Assembly: GCA_029204225.1 (NCBI GenBank)
Contig: CM055100.1
Location: 639,987-703,986 of the forward strand
Direction: 5' to 3'
DNA: 64,000 nucleotides
Origin: Diphasiastrum complanatum
Taxonomy: Eukaryota > Streptophyta > Lycopodiopsida > Lycopodiales > Lycopodiaceae
Shown here: positions 1 to 12,043 of the stretch, piece by piece
Layout: each line of letters begins with the position of its first letter
Numbering within the stretch: position 1 is the first letter of the stretch
Made by a program: the position numbers and the translations under genes
The notes under the pieces: model-generated
Told to the model about the DNA's origin: nothing
The model's database searches: none
Seen by the model: the letters and a program-made list of their open reading frames with translations, nothing else

Positions 1-1990
1 TTGGAATAGATATTCGCATATCTGGTGTAGGCCCAGATGGAGGTTGTAAGATCTCCGGATTATCAGATAATGCGGTGAAAGATCTTCTTGAAGATCGGAT
101 CCTATGTTTGGTTATAGGATGGTCAGATAATCTTTTTGATTTTTTGTTGATCAGATCTATAAGCAAGAACTTTCTTGGAGAGAAAGCTAATGGTATGGGA
201 CGTCAATGATTTCAAAGAGAAATTCTTGTGCGAGAATGATTTGTAGACCAGTAATTGAAATTCATGAAGGTGATAAACTTTTTTTTTGGAATCGTTGCCA
301 GCAGTAGGAACTGGGGTAGAGTTGCTGACGACAACAATTTTTTGAAGAGGTGGAGAAGCTAATGATCAATGAACGGGTGCAACTATTGTATGGTGCATTG
401 AGAATTGAAGTTCATCCTCATGAATACATGTGCTAAAACCAATGCAGAGAACGAGTCCAAATCTCTTATACTGAAAAAATGTTGAACTTTTCAAGAAATA
501 GCAGATCAGGTAGTGATCAAAGGAAAAATTTAAATATTAAGCACAAGAATTCGTCAAACACCAACTAACTACAAGAAATCTGGAATTGGTTGTAAAAATA
601 AGTACGTAACATTTATTGACAAACTCAGAAACGTGTCTGCTGGAGCATAAACGATAACTTTTTTTTGAATCTCATTAACAAAATCCAGAAAATGAGTTAC
701 TATTACTATGATGTTTTAGAAGAGCTTCACGAACAATATCAGTAAGAAAATCATAGCAAACGTGCACTTCAAAATTGATCAAGTTTTGGAAATTACCGGC
801 TATTGATGAAAGCGATCAAAGTTACGAAGCCAATCCAACACGTACCGAATCACCGCAGCCTGTTTGAGCAACCAGATTATCGAATCACCGCATCCTGTTT
901 GATTTTTACCACTTTTTCATGCTAACCATAAGCCTTTTCCATTCAAGATTGGAGTTATCGAACTACGACATTATCTAAAGTGTCTACACTAGTTATCCAG
1001 AAACCAGCACATGCACTGACATTGCCACCTTGAGAATGGCAAGTCACGTGAAAATGAAATACGCAAACCCGGAATCAGCAGCAGAACAAATCTGAATCTA
1101 GGTGTCAACCTCTCCATATTTAATCTGAATCCAGGTGGCAATCCCTCCATATTGAAACATCCCCAAATCCGAAAGGGAAAGATTTTATAATAACATAAAG
1201 TGAATAGAAATAAAAATAATAAAAGGCAATAGGTAACTCAAAAAACGTAGAAAAATAAGCAATTTATTTTTCAATCTCACATGTCGTACTCACAAAAGTC
1301 AAGGAATAAAAAAAAAACACATTTACATATGTCGTTTGAATTAAAACCAAAACACAAGCAGGTCAATGTTTCAAATGATTGGTAAGTCCTCCTTGCAAGC
1401 AAGGTAGGGCCAAAAAAACAATATTTGAATATCATGAAAAATGATTTTTCGCTATCAATGGTGTATCAACATTTACGTATTGTGCTCCATGGTGAGCCTC
1501 GTCAGCAGATCTGTTATATTATCGTATTGGATACCTGTTACATATTATGCCCATTTTCAAATAAATTAAAAAGTAGAAAATGCATGCATTTTTTTCAAAG
1601 GCAGATTCTGCATTTTTATTTCTGCCTGTTTGTGCCCGTCCGTACGGATTCAATACAGCTGCCACGTGGCACATTTGTGTTGGTCAGTCAAAGTCAAACT
1701 TGTTTATTATGCTTCGTAATGTGCTTTTGAAAAAAAAATTAGGTATCCATTAAGCAATTGAAGGAGCCAAGCAAAGGTCATTTTGCCCAGTTTGGCTTTT
1801 CAAAAAAATTTAGGCTCGGCCTCTCTGGCCTCGGCCAAATTTTTTTGGAAATCCTTACTGGAAAAATGGCTTATGAAATCCTTACGCTCATTCCATAATA
1901 CTGGAAATCCTTATTGGAAAAATGGCTTCTGCCCAGCTGATTTCATAATGCCCAGCTCATTCCATAATAAGTAACAGAAATACTTAAATT
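1..1990. other. Non-coding stretch upstream of the FAF-domain gene
   Basis: I see no supportable gene here; the open frames are short, AT-rich and without recognisable domains. Small imperfect duplications are visible: GAATCACCGCA.CCTGTTTGA occurs twice around 850-900, an AATCTGAATC(T/C)AGGTG unit occurs twice around 1090-1160, and a unit of roughly 60 bp beginning TGGAAATCCTTA occurs twice at 1848-1974. Confidence 0.5.
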
Positions 1991-2015
1991 CCGCTAGAGA
2001 GCACGGGACTGCGAG

Positions 2016-2124
2016 ATAGAGATAGAGAGAGAGAGAGAGAGAGAGAGCGAGAGCGCGCGATATACAGCTCCTAGATAGCGAGGAATTGAGAGAGAGTGAG
2101 TGAGAGGGATAAGCGGGTATAAAG
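2016..2124 (+). promoter_or_regulatory. GA-rich tract and TATA-like box upstream of the FAF-domain gene
   Basis: A nearly pure GA tract runs from about 2024 to 2047 and is followed by mixed GA/GC sequence. A TATAAAG match lies at 2118-2124, about 200 bp before the chosen start codon. GA/CT tracts are common in plant core promoters and 5' UTRs. The assignment as promoter is an inference, because no transcript start can be seen. Confidence 0.35.
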
Positions 2125-2323
2125 TGGGAATAGGCAAAGAAACAACAATGCTCAACAATTTCTTCTCTTTGGATACGAAGATTTGTCCTTTGAATTTGCC
2201 TTGTGGGTGTAACTTGTTCCTGCCGTTGTGGTAGTAGCACCTCTCCCGTTAGCAATTTCTGGCTGGGTTCGTATAAGCGTTTGCGTTTGTGTTTTGGATT
2301 GTGTGATCGGAGGTGTTAGTAGC

Positions 2324-3982
2324 ATGATCATGAGAAGGATTCGATCATCGTGGTGGGCTTCCATGGCTTGCAAGGAAGCCAGCAGCAGCAATAGCTGCCA
2401 GAAACCCAAGCGCAGGCCCAAGGCTCGCAAAAGAAGGAACCCTCTCTTGTCTCATCATGCCTTTCTTCAGCATTCCCCCACCACCTCCCCCCTGCGCGCG
2501 CTCAACGCAGCTAGCGCTCTGCACGGCTGGTGGGTGATGGGCAACACCAGCAGCAGCAGCCCATCAAAGAAGAAGCAACAGCAGCCTGCCATCGCCAAGC
2601 TTTGTGATAAAGAGCAATCTGCATTAAAATCATCACCCATGTATGGGTTGCGTGGTGATTCTATCCATCCGCAGCCGCGCTGCTCGCAGAATTTGATCGA
2701 GTGGAAATTCATGGAAACGAGCACGGAGGATGGATTGCTGGGAAGAGCCGCATTGAGCAGAAATGAAAGCGGGTGGGACTGGGCAGAGAAGAAGGATCAG
2801 AATCTATCCAGGAAAGGGTGGAAAGAACCTGCCCCCAATGGCCATGTATGGAGGAGAGACTGGGATCCATGGAAAGACTTAGAGCACGTTGCAGATGGAG
2901 ATCTAAGCCCACAGCAGATTTACTCCAAATTGAGCAGCACTGCAACGGATTCAGATGCAGAGGATCATAAGGGGATCGAGAGAGAGCTAACAGAAGAAAC
3001 ATTTGCAGCAGATTGTACAGAAACCTCCGACTTAGATTTGGAATTGGTGGAGAGTGGGTTTGTTTCAAGGAGATTGAGGAATCGGTGGAGGACACATGCA
3101 TGCTTTCCTCCTCCTTTATCTTCTATGATGAGAAAGGGCTGTTCTCATTTGCCTTACCAAATGTCTTGTTTGCTGCTGCAACCAATCAGGAGCAATGGCA
3201 GGTTTGTGCTTCAGCAGGTGAAGGTGGCTCCTCAAATCCACTTCCAACCCATTCGCACCAACAATCGTCTTGTTCTTCAGTTGATCAGACCAGAGGAGGA
3301 GGAGAATCAATCTCTGTCACAGCAGCCCAAGTCTGAGGAGCCTTTAGTGGAGCACCTTTGTTCTGAAACAAATATCCGGGATGGTGATGCCCACTGGATT
3401 GATCAAACATTAGATGAAAAATATAGCTGTCCATCAAAATTTTCAGTGGATACATCTGCAGTGGGTGATTTTGGAAGGGCAAATAAGCCACCCCAAAAGC
3501 TGGATTTCTCTGACAAATTTACAAAAACGGCAAACTCTAAGATTGATCTTTCAGGTTCCTTTTCAGCTGAGGAACAAGAAGAAGAAGAAGACGGATGTGG
3601 GACACGTGTAATGGTAATGGGGGCAGTACAATCCTCTTGCTCTGTTCGAGATATTGCTGATACTGTCAGTATGGATATGGCATTGGATTCAAAGTCCTTT
3701 AGCTTTGGAATCCTTGAACAATTGCCCAGTGAGGGTGGATGCCACTTCTGTGTAGATTCTCAAAGACCACAGATTGAGTCATCAGCGTCCCAGGATAGGC
3801 CAAGGCTGCTTGAAAGTGGCATTGGGATGGCTCATTCATTTTTGCAGGTCTCCCTCTTCAAGGTTTGTGATGGAGTAAGTGGATTCGAAGCTCTCCAGCA
3901 ATCAAGGTGCAAAACATTTGATCTCTTTGAGGACGATGGTGTCCTGCCCATCTGGGAAAGACAATGTATTGCAAGCTCTTGA
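2324..3982 (+). CDS. FANTASTIC FOUR (FAF)-domain protein, intronless
   Basis: Single-exon ORF of 552 codons from ATG 2324; the frame is open upstream to 2228, but only from a GTG, so the first in-frame ATG is preferred. The diagnostic segment is at about residues 260-324. It starts FPPPLSSM, contains a SNGRFVL repeat and a second TNNRLVLQL repeat, and runs directly into an acidic EEEE stretch; this is the architecture of the plant FAF domain. A second acidic run (EEQEEEED) lies near residue 420, and the N-terminus is rich in Lys/Arg (KPKRRPKARKRR). Angiosperm FAF proteins influence shoot meristem size and are intronless like this one; their biochemical activity is unclear. The protein is longer than typical FAF proteins, with long low-complexity flanks. 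Start choice and expression are unverified. Confidence 0.75.
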   Translation: MIMRRIRSSWWASMACKEASSSNSCQKPKRRPKARKRRNPLLSHHAFLQHSPTTSPLRALNAASALHGWWVMGNTSSSSPSKKKQQQPAIAKLCDKEQSALKSSPMYGLRGDSIHPQPRCSQNLIEWKFMETSTEDGLLGRAALSRNESGWDWAEKKDQNLSRKGWKEPAPNGHVWRRDWDPWKDLEHVADGDLSPQQIYSKLSSTATDSDAEDHKGIERELTEETFAADCTETSDLDLELVESGFVSRRLRNRWRTHACFPPPLSSMMRKGCSHLPYQMSCLLLQPIRSNGRFVLQQVKVAPQIHFQPIRTNNRLVLQLIRPEEEENQSLSQQPKSEEPLVEHLCSETNIRDGDAHWIDQTLDEKYSCPSKFSVDTSAVGDFGRANKPPQKLDFSDKFTKTANSKIDLSGSFSAEEQEEEEDGCGTRVMVMGAVQSSCSVRDIADTVSMDMALDSKSFSFGILEQLPSEGGCHFCVDSQRPQIESSASQDRPRLLESGIGMAHSFLQVSLFKVCDGVSGFEALQQSRCKTFDLFEDDGVLPIWERQCIASS

Positions 3983-4404
3983 ATGATCAGAGTATCTCAG
4001 AACATAGTCCAGCCTTTATTTGAAACTGGGGCTTCAAATATCATGGCTGATCGTGAGAGCAAAATTGGGTTTTTGCCTTGTTGCGTCTTACAATGGTCCA
4101 GTGTGGTTTTTTGATCTTCAAAAGCCGAGAAAAAATTGATCCTTAATCTTTTGATAAGGAGTTAATGATGGAAGATGGTTAGTCCATCAATCCTTCAAAA
4201 AGATGAGGTTGGATGGTAAGATTACTTTATAGAAAACAAATAGGAGCTGCCCCGCATCCAGACAAAGGGGATTGCTCGGCCATATCTTCTAACAACTATT
4301 TTGCAGCTGCACAGGTTGTTGACAGTAGTTTGGACTGACTTATGTTTGCGTTTTGGTCCCTTGAGATTTTGTACAGAGAGCGCAGCACATATTACAGGTA
4401 TTCT

Positions 4405-4468
4405 GGACATGTATGTGTCATTGTTGGCTCAGTTGTGGACATATATGTGTCATTGTTGGCTCAGTTGG
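4405..4468 (+). repeat. 32-bp tandem duplication spanning a SINE head
   Basis: Two near-identical 32-bp units start at 4405 and 4437 (GGACAT.TATGTGTCATTG then TTGGCTCAGTTG). The unit joins flanking DNA to the first bases of the tRNA-like element, so the duplication happened after insertion and copied part of the A box. Confidence 0.8.
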
Positions 4469-4527
4469 TTAGCTTGGCATCCAAAGTTTCTTTGGTCCCA
4501 AGTTCAAGCCCCCTTAGGAAACCAAGA
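4455..4527 (+). mobile_element. tRNA-derived short SINE, copy 1
   Basis: A segment of about 73 bp with an A-box-like TTGGCTCAGTTGG and a decayed B box (AAGTTCAAGCC). It matches the reverse complement of 51893-51978 with only a few substitutions and one deletion. It ends in GGAAACCAAGA, as the other copy does. A convincing target duplication is not visible, although CATTG occurs on both sides. It is not a functional tRNA gene because the arms do not pair properly. Confidence 0.6.
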
Positions 4528-5734
4528 TGCATTGTAAGCAAATCTCTTATGAGAGGTAAGATGTGTACCGTGTTCACTCAAAGGTGACTGATGATCTCAT
4601 TTGAAAACAGTTTCTTTGTTAAGCATTTATGATGGGATTCACAATTTGCTATAGGAATGGATCCAGAACTATGCCATGTAGGATCCTCAGTCGTCTGGAT
4701 GGCTCGCGAGTGAACTCAAGAGATTGAATGTCCATGCCTCTGTAGTTTCAGCCTTTGTACTATAGATAATGCTACCCAAAGGAAAAATTCTCAAGGAGAT
4801 CTATCTGCCATCAGGATGGTGCAATGGAGACCCGTGCTAGCTTGCCAAAAACTATATTTACAGCCTAACGGAACGTATTCAGCTTAATCATAATAGTCCA
4901 TTTAGACTGTTATTAAAGGCTATTGGTTCGCTATGCAAGATGTGAAAGTTTTGATATACTATAGAATGGGCAGGGGTAACGGGCAGTGACCTTTCTAATG
5001 GGAGGGTTTAAAAAGAATGTGCGTGAAAAAATGTTGCCACAGGTCCTGGAAAAAACTTGCTAGTCTTCAACATCATCTACAAAACTTCAAAAAGTATGCT
5101 ATCTATAGTTCATATGATTTAAGTTATATATATAAGCCCTGTCAAAAATATTTGCAAGAGTACCTATTAAACACTATTTTTGAGTTTCAATTTACCATAC
5201 TTCACGTACTCCACATGACCTTTTGAAATGTCGTCATCACCAATGACATGCAAAACCCACTGGAAATGATCTTGGGCCTAGGTACTTCATACATTAAAAA
5301 AATTTCAAATCCCATATGTGAATTCCTTACATCTACTTAGAATCATGTTGTTGAGAGGATTATCTTTAGTGGCTTGAATCAAGAAGTCATTTCCAGTTTG
5401 ACTGGATGACATGATCTAATCAATCTTTGGCTCTAGATTTTGTCATAGAGATTGAAAGTCACTTGAATGGATGCACAGAGAGATCAGTTGAGCCTAGAAG
5501 AATGATTAGAGTCTTGGAGCTAGGATCAAGAATTGGCTGCTTAGTTGGTTTGCCTCTTAGGTACTACATGTACAATTATAGCTAGATGAAAATATTAGTA
5601 AACATCATTTCAAATTTTACTTAGGGTACAAATGCAAGGGGCCACATGACATTTTGCTAAGGGTAATGAACCCAAATGTTTGCACATTAAGATACATCCT
5701 TAATGGGCGACGTGGCATCGTGACTGTGCAGGAA

Positions 5735-5890
<156 letters not shown>

Positions 5891-8070
5891 ACGTGCGTGC
5901 GCTCGCTCACTCTCTCTTTTATCACGCACATACACACTTCTATCTAGGTTTCTCTCTACTATTTTGAGCATCTCTATCTCTCTCTCGTCACCTGCCAGTG
6001 ATACATTTGTTTCTTATCTGTTATACATCCGTTTAATGGATGGCATTTTTTCTTTATAGCCATGAAGAAAGTGGTTTGTGATTTACAAATTCTAAAGTGC
6101 GGGCTTTCTTTCTTTCTATAGATTCTCATCCACGGATTCTAAAGGGCAGGTGTTCTTTCTGTCTACGGATTCTAGTCCACAGATTATAAAGGGCAGACCT
6201 TCTTTTTTTCTATGGATGTCTACTGGATCAGGTATCGCATGCAGAAGCGATGTCTCCTTTCACAAAAGCGGTGTTTCCCATGACTACTACCATGGATTCT
6301 AAAGAGCCTGCTTTCTTTCTTTAGTCTGCTAGCTCTGGTGCCGTATATGTCTTCCAGTTTCATTGTCCGCAAGCTTAGGTGTCGGATGTAGAAGCAGTGT
6401 TTCCTTTCACAGAAGCTGTGTTTTCCAAAAAGTAGTCACTTTGTTCCTTGAAAAGAACTGATTCATGACTGAAAGGTTATAAATTATCTACCAAGACTAG
6501 CCCTTAAGCCAAAAATCACTTTGATAAAAATTTTGTTTTGAAGCTTTAGTTTGAGCTTTGTCTTCTAGCTCAGGCACTGCATGCAGAAGCAATTATGCCA
6601 TCTAGCTACAATATTTTGAACATAAGAAAAGATCTAAGGCAAGGTAGGATGAAGAGAATTGATTCATGAATGAAAGGTCATAAAATATCTTAGAATATTA
6701 TCTAAGAGATGAATTGTGATCTGCAAATTCTGATGGGTGACAGAGATACCTAGAAGCCCTTTGATAAAACCTTGTGTTTTGAAGCTTTAGTTTGAGCTTA
6801 GATCATAGCATTTCTAGCCTTTCAAGCATTTTCATCCTTTCTGTGACATGCAATTCAGTAGAGTTCCTTCTCATCTATTACTATTGCCTTTCTTCTTAGT
6901 TGTGATCATTGATATCATAGGTATTTATGATCGAAAGAATGTAATCTAAGTATAAGAGTTTTTGCGGTTGATTTATGCTTCTTGTTGACGATAGCACTTA
7001 CAGCAAGGGTTTATTGATTTTTGCAAATGCCATTGATGTCAGGAGTTTAGTGGAGGTCGACGTTACCAGCTTTCGTTCTTTCTTGTCGTGAAGAGAGCTG
7101 TTTGTGATCCACATATTCTAAAGGGCGATAGAGAAATTAAAGGTTGGTCAGATCTTTTGCATTAAGCATAGAAATTCATTTTTGTGATTTCATAAGCATT
7201 AGCTTCTGATGGTTAAGATTAAAAAAGTATAGGTATTTGGAATTTGATAATGGTCCTAATTCATAGTCATGAATTTTGTGCGTCATAGTGTTTTATTTAG
7301 TGTTATGTAAATTGTTTTTTCTCTTTGAGATCTATCAAGTTCTAAATTTCAATTAGACTGTGCATGAGGACCTTGACTATTCTAAAGATAACACCTCAAT
7401 TATGCATGATCAATATTGATTTTCTAGTTTATAGTGTACAGTCTTGTCGATTATATGTTTTAAGTTTACACACTGGTGTATTTATACACCATCCAAATGA
7501 TGTCATTACCAAACAATGGGGTGTTAGAAAATATGGCCTACAACTAGAATGGATGACATATGTCATTGGCATGCCGATTTTGCCCGTCTTTGGGATCTAT
7601 GTGAGTATCATGCCTTGGCAAATCAAGTTGGAAAACATTCAACATATGATCTTTGCATTTAAGACATAATGATGAAGTGGTAGTTGTGAATTGCATGTTT
7701 AGGTTTAGACATCTTATGGATGAAACTATGATGGAGGAGAGCCTTAAGAAGATCATACTAAAAATCCACGAATATAAAAATTTTCAACCATTCCAAATTT
7801 TTTGTCATAAGACGTACATGTTTTGTAAATCTTCAAACCAAAAACTGATTACAAAAGTACATAATGTCTAACTCTAATATAGTCGATTCTTTCCTATTTC
7901 AAACAAGTTGCAAAAGTTTCAAAAGGATCCATATTTTGATGTACAATGTCAAGTGATAGAAGCACAAAATATAGCCTTTAACATGAAGACAAAGTACTAT
8001 CTAATATATCACAACGAACTAGTTTAGATCATGTTCAAATTTGTGCACGTCTTGGTATGTCTGAATGCAC
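5891..8070. other. Non-coding region built partly of internal repeats
   Basis: Three consecutive 47-bp units start at 6089, 6136 and 6183 (ATTCTAAAG.GCNGG then TTCTTTCT). A larger imperfect duplication pairs 6451-6560 with 6651-6800; both copies contain GATTCATGA.TGAAAGGT and TTTTGAAGCTTTAGTTTGAG. Further single copies of the ATTCTAAAG motif occur near 6296 and 7106. I see no gene; the short frames at 7364-7871 have no recognisable domain. Confidence 0.6.
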
Positions 8071-9700
8071 TCAAGTATTAAGGACATTGTGTTGAAGAGA
8101 AATGAAAGATCTAGAATTACTCCAATATTGACTACATGGCATTTTGGATTTTATGTCAGAACAAAACATTCTTTCTAACACAACTATAATCTTAGTTTTT
8201 TTTTGAAGATTTTCTTTTGCTGCATTAATTGCAATATGAGGAACCTTCAATTGATTAATGGCATTTGGGTCTTTACTTGCTCTCCAACTCCATAGAACCG
8301 CGAAGACTGATTCCCAATGACTAGGATCGTTATGATTACGTCTCCATTTTTTCTCCCAACAATCTCTGTATTGCGATTCTATTGATTGTCGCTTTCTGGA
8401 AATAGGTTCCCACCAATCTACCAATACATGCATGTAGTTCGCATGCCCTTCCTGTGTATTAATTGAACTAGCTGCAGAACCCAACCAAACATGGCATTGA
8501 TTTTCATCATATGGTCTAATCAACAAAAACATTCCTTCTTCGATGTCCATATGTGGTCTAAACCCTGGTCTAGTCCTTGCATTTCGCGGACCACAATAAT
8601 GAGGTTCTAGGTGGCCAACACGATCATTTTGAAATGTTTGATTTTCTTTAGTAAGTGAATCTTTCCACCTTGTTAAAGGCCAAAACTCCTTTTGCAATCG
8701 AGTCGAAATATTTCTATTCAGGTCCATTGCAATTTCTCTTACCAATTTTTTGGCATGTGAAAGGGACCTTTGAGACAACAATGCATCAACTATGTCATTG
8801 TTTGTAGCATATGGATCTGCATGTGTTGTCCTATTAAAAGCCTCCAAGTCTTGCAAACATTTTGCCAAAGATCCAATGGTGAAATTTGGATCTGATTTCC
8901 ACAATTCCAATCCAAAGTGGTCAAATGCCTTTGGACCATGTCCATGCGTAAGCATACCCGTAAGTGACAAAGGCATGGAATATGCTCCTGCTATAGCTTT
9001 TGGTTGACAAGGCCCTCCTCTTGATAGAACTATCAACTTGTAGAAGTGGAAAACCGCTGCTCGTTTGCACGTATGGTATGGACCATCGATACACATGATC
9101 TTCTTCTAGTTGTTGTGACATGCTGGGCATTGACCAACAGTTGTCATGTATACAATTACACCAACCGACCCGCTCATTGCCCACAATGTCATGTGGTGAA
9201 ACAAGCGACACAATAGCATGTCCTAGAGTAATGGATTCATCCCCACATTTATGTACCAATAAAACCTGTCTCCCAATCCAATCCCTTTGTTGAATGAAAC
9301 TTGCACATTCCTTTCTTTTGGATAAAAGCGTTGTTTCTGTACATTTATCTTCAAAATTTGTCCTTTCAAAAACCTCCTCCTATATCAATGAATTCCTCTG
9401 CTTTTGCCATCAAGCTCTCGAACAACAATAGTGCTAGAGACATCATCAATGCAATGTTTTTTCATTTCAAAAAGTGACCACAACATGTAGGTACCAATGG
9501 CCTCTCCTATTGTCTCAGCACCCACTGTTGGAAAAGGGAGCTTTGCATCAAGTTGCAAGCCTTTTTCTACACTCACGCATGCCATGCCATCCTCTATTCT
9601 TTGAAAGTGACATAGATCTCCAACACATGTGCTTTTAAGCTTGCCTAAGGCTAACAAAACTCCATGGGATTGTAGATCCACTAGGTCTCCAACCACAACC
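8071..9700 (-). pseudogene. Decayed transposon-derived coding region, CACTA-like
   Basis: Three minus-strand open segments (9696-9385, 9259-8921, 9096-8071) read like one protein with frame changes and stops. The first contains HGVLLALGK and LPFPT..AETIGEAIGTYMLW, which resembles the C-terminal region of plant CACTA/En-Spm proteins. In the frame of the third segment, the upstream codons give CPACHNN followed by a TAG (9106-9108) and then MCIDG..H.CKRA, a possible zinc-binding and Asp-Gly motif of the kind seen in some plant transposases. The C-terminal part has GMFLLIRPYDENQCHVWLG and HVLVDWWEP, suggestive of a small beta-barrel domain. The family is uncertain and I assign no function to a product. 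It is probably a relic, since no single frame is open. Confidence 0.4.
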
Positions 9701-11299
9701 TGGTTAAAAAAAGAACATTAGCAAATGTGCATGCATGACCAAGAAAGTTTGACAAAACTACCACTCATTAAATCACAACATCAATAACATATTTATTACA
9801 AAACCTAGCCCACAACATGTAGTTGTCAAGTAATACCATAGTTGTACATGTTTGTGAATTGCTGAGTTACAACCATAAATGATTAGCTTCATTAAAACAT
9901 TGACTTTCCAATGTTTCCATGAAGGCTTCACAAAGCTGGAATCATCATGAGTGAGCTAGAAATGGAGGTGGAGTTTATGCTGGATCTGGAGATGGAGTTT
10001 ATGCGCCTGGTGCTGGAGTTGGAGCTGGAGAAAATTACTGTTATGTTTTTTCGTGTATGTGTTTATGTTCAAAGCGCCCATCACCTGTAGGCTGGGAGCT
10101 CTTTCACCCTCATATGTTTACAACATCAAAGAAACTATAGGCTTGTGCGTGCAATGGCCTCTCCCGTGTACCAACCTTTGTAAATAATGTTATGTATTTT
10201 TTGATGTTTATGTTTTTTATTTGTTTGTGTATGTGTTTAAGGTAAAGTGTGGGCAATGCTTGACAAATATGCGTATCCAAGGTTGGATATATCAATGCAT
10301 ATCTAATGTATCCATAAACATCAAATCCCCTATCTCATGTTGGGCACCAGTGGTGCACCACACAAAATATGTACAGTACAATACAAAGTGGGAGCTTAGT
10401 CCATATGCAAACAAGTAAATAAGTGTGTAACATATACAATTGTAACGGTAAAAAGTGAGTTGCAATGAACTGCAAAAATATCGAAAACCATATGTGTACA
10501 CCTTCACAACCCGTAGAACCCGTAGTGGGCCTAGAAGTCTAAAACCTAATGTGTAGGTAACCTACTAATATTGTTTTGAGGCAGTTAGAAATATTTCATC
10601 TCATATGCCCACAAGTCCAAGAACCTAATTTACGTTGTCTACAACTTATCCATTAATTACCTGAATTCTATGGTCCTATCATACTTCCAATGGTATGGGG
10701 TTTACGGTTTAGGGGTGTGTTAGAATGGTGAATGACTATAATTGCAATTTATTGGCTGGTATAAAAAATAGACCACACACAGATGTTTAATTGGGTATTT
10801 GGTTTGATGTGTTGCAATGTCCTACAGTACGTGAATGGAAGACGTCCATAAGAGTCTAGAATATGAAAGACGTAATGTATGGGAGAATGAGCAAATGAGG
10901 GATGATGGCATCAGTATTGAGTGCATGAGGAATGCATTGCAAAAGAGAGGCTCAACTACTTCAGAAGGAGTGCATACAAATCCCTCCTACCGAACATTAG
11001 AAATGGAGTCAAGATGTGAGCGGCTAAAGAGGCTTGCACGACAAATAAGTGCCATAAGAAGGATAATGAGTGATAATATGCTAGATATGAGAATATGTTC
11101 AACCACTGCAAGTGTTACGTCGAAGAAGATACGAAGAAACCCCTCTTATACAACACTTGAAGGGAATTAGAGGCCAAAAACATCGTTGATGGCAAGTGAA
11201 GCATAAGGTTATCAGATCACTATTTCATGTAGAAATTTGAACCCTGGAAATGGGCAATGTAGCAGACTTGGTTCAAGAAGTCTCGCCCGTAGAAACATA
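9701..11299. other. Intergenic sequence, no gene recognised
   Basis: AT-rich sequence. A short purine-rich repetitive patch (GGAGTTNGAGCTGGAG-like) lies at 9960-10035. A 111-codon plus-strand frame at 10835-11170 contains two NPSY.TLE motifs but matches nothing I know and has no supporting signals. Confidence 0.4.
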
Positions 11300-12043
11300 T
11301 TCTACTTTTCAAATAACACCTTTAATTGGTTTAAATGTCTTCTTCTATAACTCCCTTCAGATAAGCTTTCTGTACATCGAGTTGATGTACTTCGAGGTAT
11401 GCTACAAAAGCAAATGATAAGAGGACTCGGATTGATGAATGTTTGACTACTGGACTGCAAGTCTCATTGTAGTCGATGTTTGGGATCTGAGAAAAACCTC
11501 TGGCTACTAGTTTGGCCTTCTTTCAATCAAATACTTCCGTCAGCTTTATACTTGATTTTGAAGACCCATTTGCAATTGATAAGATTGTTGCTGGCAAGTT
11601 GTTCAACCAATGACCATGTCTAGTTCTTGATGAGAGAGGAATACTCTTTTTCCATAACTTATCTCCAGAGATCGGAGATTGATTGACTAAGTGCCTCTTC
11701 AACTGTAGTCAATTCTTACATTAAAAGATAGGCAGACTCAAGAATATATCTCGTGGGCTATGTGCGCACTCAATTTGATCTTCTTGGAGGTCACAATGCT
11801 GATGATCCATTTCTTGGTTGGATTGTTGCTGAGTAACAACAATGTCTTCCTCTGATTTGTTGTCGAGTAGTTGGTTGACTGTCGACACGATGGAACCTGA
11901 GGCTCGAATTGTTGTGTCAGTGCTAGGTGTAGATAGTTCGGTGGCAGTTGTAGATAGCTTACATGGAACTCTACTCTTGTCTTTGAAGTCTGTAGTGGGT
12001 TTCTTTCCTTGCCTAACCTGAATCCAAGATCTAGTCAATCTAG
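11300..12043 (-). pseudogene. Ty1/copia reverse transcriptase and linker relic (left half of a split element)
   Basis: In minus-strand frames broken by stops, the segment reads as copia RT text: arginine-valine-rich KARLVA-like, YNET.SPVVKHSSIR and a VHQLDVQ.AYL block. The upstream linker at 11721-12038 (DIVVTQQQ, DQIECAHSPRDI) is homologous to the plus-strand copia linker near 31220-31320. The relic stops at the gypsy LTR at 12044 and resumes beyond it at 20579-20770, so the gypsy element inserted into it. Confidence 0.65.

Noticed and set aside
2228-2323. Extension of the FAF-domain ORF upstream to 2228
   Set aside because: The upstream codon is GTG and the extra residues are hydrophobic, Cys/Val-rich and unlike the rest; ATG 2324 is the first plausible start.
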